A stretch of DNA of 19,212 nucleotides from an uncultured Bacilli bacterium (GCA_947624695.1 CANQLN010000010.1:1-19212); one strand, 5' to 3'; shown: positions 1-7,766, counted from the stretch's first letter. The notes: generated by a model from the sequence alone, not told the origin. A program made the numbers and translations.

Positions 1-57
1 TTATTTTATTAACTTAATTATTGGTGGTTGATTTTAATCTACTCACCCGTGATTATT

Positions 58-1443
58 CTACACTATCTTGCTTTCAATATAATCTTTTAATTCGGAAATT
101 TTTAAGGTTGTTTGTTCCATTGTATCCCGATCTCTTATTGTAACAGTATCATTTTCTAAAGTATTATCATCAACCGTAATCGTAAAAGGTGTCCCCACCG
201 CATCGCATCTTCTATATCTTTTACCAATACTACCAGCTTCATCATAACTACAATTAAAGTGTTTACTTAATTTAGCATATATATCGTTGGCTTTATCGGC
301 GTGAACTTTTTTAACTAATGGTAAAATAGTCGCTTTAATCGGTGCCAAAGCCGGATTAAGTTTTAAAACTAATCTGGTATCACCATTTTCTAATTCTTCT
401 TCCGTATAAGCATCACATAAAAGCGTTAATATTAATCTTTCTACTCCTACTGATGGTTCAATAACATAAGGTAAATATTTTTCATTTGTTTCTGGATCTA
501 AATATCTTAAATCTTCACCTGAATGTTTCATGTGCACGCCTAGATCGTAATCTGTTCGATCGGCAATACCCCATAATTCACCCCAACCAAAGGGAAATTT
601 ATATTCAATATCGGTTGTCGCTTTACTATAGAAAGATAATTCTTCTTTAGAGTGATCACGATATCTTAAATTTTCTTCTTTTAAACCTAATAATTTTAAA
701 AAGTCAATGCAATAATTTTTCCAAAAACCAAACCATTCTAAATCAGTATTAGGCTTACAGAAAAATTCTAATTCCATTTGTTCAAATTCTCTTACTCGAA
801 AAATAAAATTACCTGGTGTTATTTCATTTCGAAAACTTTTACCATATTGACCAATTCCAAATGGAATTTTAGCTCGCATACTTCTTTCCACATTTTTAAA
901 GTTAACAAATATTCCTTGGGCGGTTTCGCCTCTTAAATAAATGGTACTTTTAGTGTCTTCCGTAACTCCTTGACTAGTTTCAAATAATAAATTGAATTTT
1001 CTGATATCGGTAAATTCAGCACTACCGCACTTAGGACAAGTAATACCATGTTCTTTAATGAAGGCTATTAATTCTTCATTACTCATACCATCGCCAGTAA
1101 TTTCACCATGGGTAAAATCTTCCACTAATTTATCAGCTCTATGCCGAGACTTACAATGTTTACAATCAATTAAAGGGTCAGCAAAATTAGCCACATGACC
1201 AGAAGCTACCCAAACTTTAGGGTTCATCAAAATAGCTGAATCAAGGCCATAATTATAAGGGCATTCTCTAATAAATTTTTGCCACCAAGCATCCTTAACA
1301 TTTTGTTTTAATAAGGCTCCTAAAGGTCCGTAATCCCAAGAATTAGCTAGTCCTCCATATATTTCACTTCCGGCATAAATAAATCCGTATTGCTTAGAAT
1401 AATTAACTAAGTCTTCCATTGTTACTTTTTTTTCACTCTCCAT
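58..1443 (-). CDS. glyS: glycyl-tRNA synthetase, single-chain homodimer type
   Basis: This class II synthetase charges tRNA-Gly with glycine in the cytoplasm. The 461 residues match the alpha2 (GlyQS-independent) type rather than the split alpha/beta enzyme of B. subtilis. Visible features are the N-terminal stretch with SEIYGGLANSWDYGP (26-40), two zinc-type pairs (Cys94/97 and Cys136/139), the RGETAQ block (171-176), class II motif 2 around FRNEITP (204-210) with REFEQMELEFF after it, motif 3 GVERLIL near residue 335, and a C-terminal anticodon-binding domain. The ATG at 1443 follows AAAGGA at six bases, and the stop is TAG. It lies downstream of tdk but has its own promoter and T-box leader, so it is likely controlled by tRNA-Gly charging. 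Function is secure. Confidence 0.97.
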   Translation of the reverse strand: MESEKKVTMEDLVNYSKQYGFIYAGSEIYGGLANSWDYGPLGALLKQNVKDAWWQKFIRECPYNYGLDSAILMNPKVWVASGHVANFADPLIDCKHCKSRHRADKLVEDFTHGEITGDGMSNEELIAFIKEHGITCPKCGSAEFTDIRKFNLLFETSQGVTEDTKSTIYLRGETAQGIFVNFKNVERSMRAKIPFGIGQYGKSFRNEITPGNFIFRVREFEQMELEFFCKPNTDLEWFGFWKNYCIDFLKLLGLKEENLRYRDHSKEELSFYSKATTDIEYKFPFGWGELWGIADRTDYDLGVHMKHSGEDLRYLDPETNEKYLPYVIEPSVGVERLILTLLCDAYTEEELENGDTRLVLKLNPALAPIKATILPLVKKVHADKANDIYAKLSKHFNCSYDEAGSIGKRYRRCDAVGTPFTITVDDNTLENDTVTIRDRDTMEQTTLKISELKDYIESKIV

Positions 1444-1460
1444 AAATAATCCTTTCTAAA

Positions 1461-1585
1461 ATAAAGAAAACTTCTTTAGAATCATAAGGACGAAGATTAA
1501 CTCCGCGGTTCCACCTTACTTATTCTAAAGAAGAATCACTCTTATTATATAGCTCGGGCTTTCCACACCGTCATCACTTGTATGT
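1461..1585 (-). promoter_or_regulatory. glycine T-box leader of glyS with short 5' domain
   Basis: The minus strand carries the T-box sequence AAGGTGGAACCGCGG (1503-1517). It sits within a terminator whose arms at 1471-1482 and 1522-1533 are a perfect 12-bp inverted repeat, followed by a T-rich run. The T-box bulge reads UGGA, complementary to an acceptor end UCCA, as expected for tRNA-Gly with U73. Only about 50 nt separate the inferred transcription start (near 1585) from the terminator arm, too little for a canonical Stem I of about 100 nt. The remnant contains GACGGUGUGGAAAGC, resembling the distal-loop region of glycine T-boxes. The specifier codon could not be assigned with confidence. 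Confidence 0.85.
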
Positions 1586-1590
1586 ACTAA

Positions 1591-1619
1591 ATTATATATT
1601 ATTTATTTTATTTTATCAA
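1591..1619 (-). promoter_or_regulatory. sigma-A promoter of glyS
   Basis: On the minus strand a TTGATA -35 (1614-1619), a 17-base spacer and TATAAT -10 (1591-1596) form a near-consensus promoter. The -35 overlaps the last codons of tdk. It would start transcription near 1585, giving glyS a leader separate from tdk read-through. Confidence 0.75.
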
Positions 1620-2244
1620 CTAAATTTGCTAATTTTTTAGCTTCTTCACTCCTAATTTTAACATATTTAAGATAACAATCGGAACATAAAGGCACATATT
1701 CAACATCTTTTTTAGTTCCATCATCTATTACTACTACTGGACCTTCATCTGTAAATTGACCATTTATCTTTCGGGCATTAAATATGGCTTTTTGACCACA
1801 TAAACATAAACTAGTACTTCCGACTTCTTCCACTATGTCCGCAATCGCAAATATTTGAGCAACACCTTCACCAAATATCTCACCTTTAAAATTACTTTTT
1901 AAGCCATAACAAATAACGGGAATATTTATTAAATGGGCAATCATCCACAATTCTCTAATTTGAGATGCATTTAATAAATCCACTTCATCAACTAAAATAG
2001 CTTTAGCTGTATAATATATTTTGTAATTCTTATCGGTTAATAAAGATTCATTTTCTTTAAGTAAAATATCTACCACTCTACTCATCCCATTACGAGATAT
2101 AATCGCATTTTTCCCCTTTGTATCCTTGACAGACTTAATAATAACTATTTTAAAGTTATTTTCTTCATAACTATAGGCCGTTTGCAAAATATTAAGAGTT
2201 TTGCCACCATTCATTGCACTATACTTATATATCATATCAGCCAT
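1603..2244 (-). CDS. tdk: thymidine kinase (TK1-like, E. coli Tdk type)
   Basis: This enzyme phosphorylates thymidine to dTMP with ATP in the salvage pathway. The P-loop is YSAMNGGKT (residues 8-16 from the chosen start), the variant seen in E. coli-type thymidine kinases. VDE at 85-87 carries the Walker B Asp and likely catalytic Glu. CYGLKSNFKGEIF (112-124) matches the conserved lasso-side block. Cys147/Cys149 and Cys187/Cys190 form the structural zinc site. The ATG at 2244 is preferred over an upstream GTG at 2253 because AGGGTG lies six bases before it. The protein is 213 aa, close to family length. It has its own promoter and lies between the recO terminator and glyS. Confidence 0.95.
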   Translation of the reverse strand: MADMIYKYSAMNGGKTLNILQTAYSYEENNFKIVIIKSVKDTKGKNAIISRNGMSRVVDILLKENESLLTDKNYKIYYTAKAILVDEVDLLNASQIRELWMIAHLINIPVICYGLKSNFKGEIFGEGVAQIFAIADIVEEVGSTSLCLCGQKAIFNARKINGQFTDEGPVVVIDDGTKKDVEYVPLCSDCYLKYVKIRSEEAKKLANLVDKIK

Positions 2245-2262
2245 AATACTCACCCTACTTAT

Positions 2263-2291
2263 AGTATAAAATAAATAACTTTATCTCGCAA
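2263..2291 (-). promoter_or_regulatory. sigma-A promoter of tdk
   Basis: On the minus strand TTGCGA (2286-2291), a 17-base spacer and TATACT (2263-2268) lie just upstream of tdk. The start point would fall close to the Shine-Dalgarno, giving a very short untranslated leader. Confidence 0.6.
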
Positions 2292-2365
2292 GAAAAATAT
2301 CTTTATTGTTTAAGAAATTAAGATTACTAAACTTTTGGCAATGAACAATACCTGATATTTTTAAT

Positions 2366-2397
2366 TAAAAATAAAAAGTGAGTATTTTCTCACCTTT
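2366..2397 (-). terminator. intrinsic terminator after recO
   Basis: On the minus strand GTGAG/CTCAC arms, extended by a G-U pair and three A-T pairs, enclose a six-base loop and are followed by TTTTTATTTTT. The hairpin begins at the recO stop codon and would end the rpsU-side gene series before tdk. Confidence 0.7.
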
Positions 2398-3127
2398 ACA
2401 ATTTTTCAATCGTTTTTAAGAAGTCTTTGCTTTTTAAATAAAGTCCCGTATAATCATCATAATAATTAGTTAAAAAATTATTAATTTCTTTAACAATATC
2501 TTCTTTTAAAGATAATTTGCTAATACTTTTAATATCGACTAAATAATACATATTTAAAGTTTTTATAATTGATAAGGGAATAATTCTTTCGCCTCGGTAA
2601 CAATTCTTACAAATAAGGCCTCCCCGTTCACTAGCCAGTGTTACTATTTCTTTTTTATTACCACAGCTAATACAACTGGTAAGATTCAAACCTACTCCTA
2701 AATACTCTAATAATTTAACTTCCAAAATATTAGTAATTACCATCGGATCTAATCCTTCTTCAATTTTTAAAAGCGAATTAATATAATCATCATAAATGGC
2801 GGTATCATCCGTTTGTTTTAAAACTTGATGGACTAAATCTGTAAGATAAGAGGCATAACTAATGAGTAAAATATCACTTCTCATGTTTTTAAAATTATTT
2901 TTAATATCGACTGATACTAAAGTTGATAATTTTCCTTTTTTATAATAAATATTAAAATTACCATAACATAATTTCATCGTTACACTTCGAAGACGGCTTT
3001 TGATACTCATTGCCCCTTTACAAATAATCCCAATAATTCCATATTCTTTTGTAAGAACATTTATAATTTTCGAAGTATCACCATAAGGAGTTTCTGTTAT
3101 AACTATTCCCTCAACACTCTCTAACAC
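2396..3127 (-). CDS. recO: DNA repair protein RecO
   Basis: RecO mediates RecA loading onto SSB-coated single-stranded DNA and strand annealing in the RecFOR pathway. The 243-residue length is normal. The N-terminal OB fold includes VITETPYGDTSKIINVLTKE and GIICKGAMSIKSRLRS (residues 9-48). A C4 zinc site is formed by Cys152/155 and Cys173/176. The start is GTG at 3127, with AGAGG six bases upstream, and no better ATG is available. Its place after era and yqzL is the conserved Bacillota order. A terminator follows directly. Confidence 0.93.
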   Translation of the reverse strand: MLESVEGIVITETPYGDTSKIINVLTKEYGIIGIICKGAMSIKSRLRSVTMKLCYGNFNIYYKKGKLSTLVSVDIKNNFKNMRSDILLISYASYLTDLVHQVLKQTDDTAIYDDYINSLLKIEEGLDPMVITNILEVKLLEYLGVGLNLTSCISCGNKKEIVTLASERGGLICKNCYRGERIIPLSIIKTLNMYYLVDIKSISKLSLKEDIVKEINNFLTNYYDDYTGLYLKSKDFLKTIEKL

Positions 3128-3145
3128 GCTAAACCTCTAATCTAA

Positions 3146-3229
3146 TTATTTATCACATTTTTTATAATTTAAATAATCTTCAATTTTTTCACTTTTTTTA
3201 AACTTATCCCAAGCTTCTTTTTTATTCAT
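3146..3229 (-). CDS. yqzL: YqzL-like small protein
   Basis: This 27-residue protein begins MNKKEAWDKFKKSEKIEDYL and ends NYKKCDK. It starts at ATG 3227-3229 with AAGGTG seven bases upstream and stops with TAA at 3146-3148. The pattern W-x2-F-x5-I-x2-YL-x-YK matches the YqzL family, and its position exactly between era and recO is that of yqzL in Bacillus. It is shorter than the Bacillus protein (about 47 aa) and has no assigned biochemical role. The good ribosome binding site, conserved position and residue pattern make it a real gene. Confidence 0.75.
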   Translation of the reverse strand: MNKKEAWDKFKKSEKIEDYLNYKKCDK

Positions 3230-3273
3230 TTATTTCACCTTCCTACTAATATAATGGGAAGAATGAAATATTT

Positions 3274-4155
3274 TTATTCATAATCAAAGAAACCTAATTC
3301 TTTTAAGTATCTTTCTTTATCTTTCCAATCTTCTATTACTTTCACATATAAGTCTAAATAAACCTTCTTCTCAAGCATTTCTTCTAAGTCTTTCCGGGCT
3401 AATGTGCCAACTTTTTTAATCATTTCACCACCCGAACCAATAATGATTTTCTTAATATTTGGTTTATCAACAATAATATCAACACTGATTTTTATTAAAT
3501 CTTTTTTCTCTTCAATATGATGGGCATGACAAGTAATAGAATGAGGAATTTCATCTTCGGTATTTTGTAAAAGTTTTTCTCTTACTATTTCTCCCGCCAT
3601 AAAACTTAAAGAACTACTAGTGATAGTTTCATCATCATAATATTTAACATTATCTTTTAAATATTTTTTAATAACCTCAATTAAATGGGTAACATTATCA
3701 TTTTCTTTCGCAGACACGGGCACAATTTCGGAGAAATTATAATCTTTATATTCATTTATTGCCATGATTAAAGTTTCTTTGGAAACTTTATCAATTTTAT
3801 TAATAACTAAGATAACGGGAATTTTGTTTTGGAATAAAGAGTCCATTAAAAATTTATCGCCTTTTCCAATGCCAGCTTCAATATCAACCACTAATAAAAC
3901 TAAATCAACATCTTTGGTTAAAGACAAAGCTTGTTTATTTAAGACTTTTCCTAATTTATTTAAAGGTTTTGAAATACCTGGAGTATCTACAAAGATTATT
4001 TGATAACCATCTTCATGATATATTCCCTCAATAATATTTCTAGTGGTTCCTGAAACATTACTCGTAATCGCTATTTTATGCTCTAATAGACTATTTAATA
4101 AAGTACTTTTTCCAACATTAGGTCTTCCTACTATACTTACAAATCCACTCTTCAT
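3274..4155 (-). CDS. era: GTPase Era
   Basis: Era is a GTPase that binds the 3' end of 16S rRNA and helps 30S subunit maturation. It shows G1 GRPNVGKST (residues 10-18), a TTRN switch I block (37-40), DTPG (57-60), NKID (119-122), SAKE near 149-152, and a C-terminal KH domain with IIIGSGGEMIKKVG. The 293-aa length is normal. The ATG at 4155 has AGGAG five bases upstream. dgkA ends eight bases before it, so the two are translated from one transcript. Proximity to ybeY, another rRNA maturation factor, fits the family context. Confidence 0.97.
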   Translation of the reverse strand: MKSGFVSIVGRPNVGKSTLLNSLLEHKIAITSNVSGTTRNIIEGIYHEDGYQIIFVDTPGISKPLNKLGKVLNKQALSLTKDVDLVLLVVDIEAGIGKGDKFLMDSLFQNKIPVILVINKIDKVSKETLIMAINEYKDYNFSEIVPVSAKENDNVTHLIEVIKKYLKDNVKYYDDETITSSSLSFMAGEIVREKLLQNTEDEIPHSITCHAHHIEEKKDLIKISVDIIVDKPNIKKIIIGSGGEMIKKVGTLARKDLEEMLEKKVYLDLYVKVIEDWKDKERYLKELGFFDYE

Positions 4156-4163
4156 ACTTTCTC

Positions 4164-4571
4164 CTAAAATATAGTCATGAACAACTTAATAAAGTAGGGA
4201 ACAAAAATAATTAAATTAACAATTAAGGCCAAAATAGTCATTATTCCCGTCGCTGCCGAACCACAATCTTTAGCCACTTTAATATATTCATTATAATCTA
4301 AAGTAAGAGCATCACAGGCCGCTTCAATGGCGGTATTTAATAATTCAATAATGGTTATTAGACAAAGGCTTCCAAAGGAAATAACCCATTCTAAAAAACT
4401 AATGTCAAAACAAACACCCATGATAATAACTAAACAAGCACAAATAGCTTCGATTAAAAATGAAGATTCATTTTTAAAACAATAAGCTAAACCTTGGGAG
4501 GTATACTTACACTTATTTAAAACATTTCTTACTAAACTAACTTCTTTCTTTTCTTGTTTTTTCGTCTTCAT
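4164..4571 (-). CDS. dgkA: diacylglycerol/undecaprenol kinase (DgkA family)
   Basis: This small integral membrane kinase in Gram-positives usually phosphorylates undecaprenol to recycle the cell-wall lipid carrier. The signature ELLNTAIEAACD (76-87, with conserved Glu76, Asn79, Glu83) and KDCGSAA (101-107) are intact. Three membrane segments lie at about 38-55, 62-80 and 108-130. The N-terminal tail is Lys-rich. The ATG at 4571 lies inside ybeY, giving a 35-bp overlap. A cytidine deaminase gene, present between dgkA and era in B. subtilis, is absent. Undecaprenol rather than diacylglycerol as substrate is inferred from the Gram-positive relatives. Confidence 0.92.
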   Translation of the reverse strand: MKTKKQEKKEVSLVRNVLNKCKYTSQGLAYCFKNESSFLIEAICACLVIIMGVCFDISFLEWVISFGSLCLITIIELLNTAIEAACDALTLDYNEYIKVAKDCGSAATGIMTILALIVNLIIFVPYFIKLFMTIF

Positions 4572-4992
4572 CTAACATCTTCTCCTGCAACGTAAACATA
4601 ACCTTTTCGTCTTCTTTTTCCATATGATCATAACCGAGCAAATGAAGTAAGCCATGACAAACGAGGAAAGCAAGTTCCCTTGTTTCGCTATGACCATAAC
4701 TATCTGCTTGTTCCATCATCCGGGGAATACATACATAAATTTCCCCCAAAAAACGTATCTTATTATACACTAATATTCCATTATCTTCAAATGCAAATGA
4801 TATAACATCCGTAATCCTATCTTTGCCCCGATAATTTTTATTAATTTCTCTAATTTTTTCATTACCAACAAAGACAATACTTAAAGTAGCATTTTTAATC
4901 TTCTCGTGTTTTAAAACCCGTTTTATTAAACTATCTAAATAACTATAATCTTTATTATAACCATATTCATCTGTAATCTTATAATCTATCAT
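4537..4992 (-). CDS. ybeY: endoribonuclease YbeY, rRNA maturation factor
   Basis: YbeY is a zinc-dependent metallo-RNase involved in 16S rRNA 3'-end maturation and ribosome quality control. The zinc motif HGLLHLLGYDH has its three histidines at 113, 117 and 123, and RGKDRITDVISFAF (55-68) is the other conserved block. The length of 151 aa is typical. The ATG at 4992 follows the stop of the vanZ-like gene with no gap (TAAATG), suggesting translational coupling. The 3' end overlaps dgkA by 35 bp. Confidence 0.96.
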   Translation of the reverse strand: MIDYKITDEYGYNKDYSYLDSLIKRVLKHEKIKNATLSIVFVGNEKIREINKNYRGKDRITDVISFAFEDNGILVYNKIRFLGEIYVCIPRMMEQADSYGHSETRELAFLVCHGLLHLLGYDHMEKEDEKVMFTLQEKMLDEDEKTRKERS

Positions 4993-5607
4993 TTAAAATA
5001 TAACTCCCCAATACCCAAATATATAAATGCCAAATAAAACAATCACTATTATCCATAAAATATTATAAAATAAATCACTTTTAAAGAAATCGGGTAAATG
5101 TCTGCCAATGGCCGTTAAACCAATATATAAAAGATAACCAATTATACCACCGATGACATTTAATAAAATATCATCAATATCAAAACTGCGCCCTATTTGT
5201 AATTGCACAAATTCAATAGTTAAGCTTGTCACTAAAGTCGTAATTAAAACAGGCCAAATTTTTTGAGGATTAACATACTCACCCACTAAATAACCAAAAG
5301 GAATAAATATTAAAATATTACCAAAAATACTATAATTAAACATAGTAGTTCCAAATTCATAACGCGTTATTTCCGAAAAAGGAATTAAATTTATACCACT
5401 GCCACTATTGAGTTCTGTCATCGTTAATATTTCAAATAGAAGCCAAATATAAATGATGGAAAATAAATAACTTAGTTCTTTATGAAGACAAAATCTTTCT
5501 CGATGATTACGTAAATAAAAGAATCTAATCATCGCAATCGCAACGATAAAAACTACTAACATTGGCCAAACATTATTGATTATTTTCATTATTAGGTTTT
5601 GAATCAT
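4993..5607 (-). CDS. VanZ-family membrane protein
   Basis: This hydrophobic protein of about 204 residues has five or six predicted membrane segments. It carries VanZ-family features: an N-SGSGINLIPF block after the second helix, a glycine-rich NILIFIPFGYLVG helix and TLVTSLTIEFVQLQIGRSFDIDDILLN with conserved EFVQ and DIDD. VanZ relatives are linked to low-level glycopeptide resistance, but for most members the role is unknown. The ATG at 5607 is preferred over GTG at 5613 because GGAGG lies eight bases before it. It overlaps yqfD by 35 bp. It occupies the place where phoH and pgpH lie in B. subtilis. Confidence 0.88.
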   Translation of the reverse strand: MIQNLIMKIINNVWPMLVVFIVAIAMIRFFYLRNHRERFCLHKELSYLFSIIYIWLLFEILTMTELNSGSGINLIPFSEITRYEFGTTMFNYSIFGNILIFIPFGYLVGEYVNPQKIWPVLITTLVTSLTIEFVQLQIGRSFDIDDILLNVIGGIIGYLLYIGLTAIGRHLPDFFKSDLFYNILWIIVIVLFGIYIFGYWGVIF

Positions 5608-6751
5608 TTTCACTACCTCCTAAAATTTGTGATATTTCACCAATGTTCTCTTTGGTTACTATAAATACTTCTACATATATTGTACTATCATTTACCTCTT
5701 TTTTCAAAACTTTTTTATATAAAATAGCTTCATTTTCTCTTAATTTTAATTTAACCTTATCTTCCGCTAATTTTAAGGCTTTATTATAGGCTTCTTTTTC
5801 ACTTAATTTTCTTACACTTTCTTCATATTCTTTTTCTTCCACAAAATTAATAGCAAAATCATTTAATTTATATAAAAGAGTTTTTTTAACCCTTTTATTT
5901 TTAATTCGACTTTTAAAAATATCGTATTCATCATCGCCAATTTTAACACTAATGTTAAAACGCTTTTTCCCGGTATATTTAGAATAATATTCATTATAAG
6001 GAACTGTTACTTTAACTTTATACCAGACTTCCCCATATACTTCGCCACTTGCACAAACTATATTTTTAACTTCTTCATTATGGGTAATTTCCCCAGTTAT
6101 AATAACTTCACCTTTGGTTACATAATCATTAATTTCTTTTAAAGCAACACCTCGATATAAATTAAGACTCGTTATTTTGGCATCCGTTCTACTAATAATA
6201 TTACACTTATCATAACTTTCTTCCTCTTTGGGAATAGTTTTCTCCGTAACATAAACATTCATTATTAACCCATCATATTTTATTTCTAACCATTCTAAAG
6301 TATCTTTATTATTATCTAAAATATTATTTACAATTTTTTCAATTTGAGCATGACTCTTTTTTAAAGTTAAAGTTTTAATTCCCCTACTAGAAAGTTCTTT
6401 TTCCAAAATATTTTGAATATTTTTATTCGAACTTTTAATATCTATTTTAAAAATAACCATATTAGCCAAAAATAAAATAACAATACTTAAAATACTACTT
6501 AGAAAAAAAACAATATATTTTTGCATTAATTCTTTCATTTTTAAAAGGCCACTAGAAGTAACTATTTCCGTTTTATAACTAACTAAATATTTTTTAATCC
6601 TTGTATAATCATTTAAACTAGTTTTAATTAATATGCCATCATCATTTTTCTTATTATCATAAATAGTAATTCCAAGTTCACTTAGTTTAGTTAAAATATT
6701 ATAATAACTTTTGGCTTTTATTTTGATCCAAACTATTTCTTTTTTAATCAT
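5573..6751 (-). CDS. yqfD: sporulation protein YqfD family
   Basis: YqfD is a conserved membrane protein of endospore formers, expressed in the mother cell under sigma-E in B. subtilis. Its molecular role is not established. The 392-aa length is typical. A cytosolic N-terminal region (1-75) precedes one membrane segment at about 80-101, then a large extracytoplasmic region with LEIKYDGLIMNVYVTEKTIPK and a YNEYYSKYTGKKRFNISVKIG-type block. The start ATG overlaps the last codons of yqfC by 8 bp, showing coupling. The weak Shine-Dalgarno fits coupled translation. Confidence 0.9.
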   Translation of the reverse strand: MIKKEIVWIKIKAKSYYNILTKLSELGITIYDNKKNDDGILIKTSLNDYTRIKKYLVSYKTEIVTSSGLLKMKELMQKYIVFFLSSILSIVILFLANMVIFKIDIKSSNKNIQNILEKELSSRGIKTLTLKKSHAQIEKIVNNILDNNKDTLEWLEIKYDGLIMNVYVTEKTIPKEEESYDKCNIISRTDAKITSLNLYRGVALKEINDYVTKGEVIITGEITHNEEVKNIVCASGEVYGEVWYKVKVTVPYNEYYSKYTGKKRFNISVKIGDDEYDIFKSRIKNKRVKKTLLYKLNDFAINFVEEKEYEESVRKLSEKEAYNKALKLAEDKVKLKLRENEAILYKKVLKKEVNDSTIYVEVFIVTKENIGEISQILGGSENDSKPNNENNQ

Positions 6752-6998
6752 AATTAAACTCTACTTTCTCTAACTTACCTTTAATTAATAATTCTTGTTT
6801 TGTCATTTGCTTAATTTTTAAATTCTCGCCCTTTATATAAACAACTTTATTATTAATTCTTAAAACTATTTCCGTATCACTTAATTTATTTAATTTTGTA
6901 AAATTAAAGACATGCAAAGTATCTTCATAGATAGTTATGAAGTTATCTAAATCAAATAAAAAATTTTTAAATGAATCTTTAAAATGTAAATTATTCAT
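6744..6998 (-). CDS. yqfC: YabP/YqfC-family sporulation protein
   Basis: This 84-residue protein belongs to the YabP/YqfC family, small spore-associated proteins found beside yqfD. The match rests on an ITIYEDTLHVFNFTKL-like strand, an internal RINNKVVYIKGENLKIKQMT segment and an ending LLIKGKLEKVEF resembling the YqfC ending (IL-x-GKI-x-V-x-F), together with its conserved position. The ATG at 6998 has no good Shine-Dalgarno. A TATAAT at 7004-7009 lies so close that the transcript may be nearly leaderless. The exact biochemical role is unknown. Confidence 0.82.
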   Translation of the reverse strand: MNNLHFKDSFKNFLFDLDNFITIYEDTLHVFNFTKLNKLSDTEIVLRINNKVVYIKGENLKIKQMTKQELLIKGKLEKVEFNYD

Positions 6999-7041
6999 CT
7001 CTAAATTATATTTTCTTGCATTGAAAAAAAGACTAAGGCAG

Positions 7042-7071
7042 AAAAAAGAGCTATATATAAAATATAACTCT
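7042..7071 (-). terminator. intrinsic terminator after yqeY
   Basis: On the minus strand AGAGTTATAT and ATATAGCTCT form a 10-bp stem with one U-G pair and a 5-base loop, followed by a run of T. The stem starts inside the yqeY stop codon. It separates the rpsU-yqeY unit from yqfC. Confidence 0.8.
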
Positions 7072-7504
7072 AATTTAACTTTTCTTTAACTATAGCGCTT
7101 ACTTTAGACATATCAGCATTACTTAAATGGTCGGATACATATTTCATAATTCTTCCCATATCTTTCATACTACTAGGATTAATTTCTGAAAAAGCCGCAT
7201 CTACACATTTTGCTATTTCTTCTTCACTAGCTTCTTCTGGTAAATAGAAAGATAAAATTGCAATTTCTTTTTGTAAATCTTCCGCTGTTTCTTTCTTTCC
7301 TAAATCTAAATACTCTTTAACTGAATCATTTCTTTGTTTAACTTGCTTTTTTAAAACACTTATGACAACATCATCTGTAAGTTCACATTTTTTATTGATT
7401 GATTCTAATTGTAAAGCACTTTTTAACATTCTTAATACTGATAGTTTAAATTTATCGCCACTTTTTAAAGCATCTTTTAAATCATTATTAATTTGTTCAA
7501 ACAT
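7070..7504 (-). CDS. yqeY: YqeY / GatB-Yqey domain protein
   Basis: This 144-residue helical protein is homologous to the C-terminal tRNA-binding tail domain of GatB. It shows the family blocks LRMLKSALQ, LKKQVKQRNDSVKEY, EIAILSFYLPEEASEEEI and DMGRIMKYV. It lies 14 bp after rpsU, the conserved pairing in Bacillota, and is followed directly by a terminator. A role in transamidation or translation is inferred from homology only. In the family the protein stands alone, without GatA or GatC, and that is the case here. Confidence 0.93.
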   Translation of the reverse strand: MFEQINNDLKDALKSGDKFKLSVLRMLKSALQLESINKKCELTDDVVISVLKKQVKQRNDSVKEYLDLGKKETAEDLQKEIAILSFYLPEEASEEEIAKCVDAAFSEINPSSMKDMGRIMKYVSDHLSNADMSKVSAIVKEKLN

Positions 7505-7518
7505 TTTGTTACCCTTCC

Positions 7519-7704
7519 TTAATTATGATTTCTTTTATGAGAATTTTTAATGCCTTCTTCTTTTTTAATTCTTCTTTCAACTCCAGGTTTAATATGGAAT
7601 TTTCTCTTCTTAAGTTCTGAAGGGACACCGCTTCTGGCAACTTTAACTTTAAACTTTTTTAAAGCTCCATCAATGTTACCATTTTGCACTACAACCTTTG
7701 TCAT
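7519..7704 (-). CDS. rpsU: 30S ribosomal protein S21
   Basis: This small basic 61-residue ribosomal protein of the 30S platform shows VVVQNGNIDGALKKFK, GVPSELKKRKFHIKPG and a Lys/Arg/His-rich tail, all standard bS21 features. The ATG at 7704 follows a GGGAGGG Shine-Dalgarno. A strong promoter lies upstream and yqeY follows. The bacteriocin gene cluster ends about 100 bp upstream on the same strand, so some read-through into rpsU is possible. Confidence 0.97.
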   Translation of the reverse strand: MTKVVVQNGNIDGALKKFKVKVARSGVPSELKKRKFHIKPGVERRIKKEEGIKNSHKRNHN

Positions 7705-7737
7705 ATTTTCGCCCTCCCTTCGCTTTTTCTACAAGAT

Positions 7738-7766
7738 ATTATAACACCTAGAAAGGTATTTGACAA
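7738..7766 (-). promoter_or_regulatory. sigma-A promoter of rpsU-yqeY
   Basis: On the minus strand TTGTCA (7761-7766), a 17-base spacer and TATAAT (7738-7743) with an upstream TG form an almost ideal extended -10 promoter. The spacer holds ACCTTTCTAGGT, a short inverted repeat that may be chance. Confidence 0.85.

Noticed and set aside
1..57. Imperfect hairpin (GGTG...CACC) downstream of glyS as a terminator
   Set aside because: The stem is interrupted and no T-run follows on the minus strand. I see nothing certain in this interval.
992..1198. Plus-strand open frame of 68 codons inside glyS
   Set aside because: It is fully antisense to the strongly supported glyS frame, with no Shine-Dalgarno and no family resemblance.
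3764..4003. Plus-strand open frame antisense to era
   Set aside because: It is a shadow of the era coding frame and has no ribosome binding site.
7362..7744. Plus-strand open frames opposite yqeY and rpsU
   Set aside because: They lie antisense to clear housekeeping genes. The hydrophobic bias comes from the reverse complement of Lys/Glu-rich codons.
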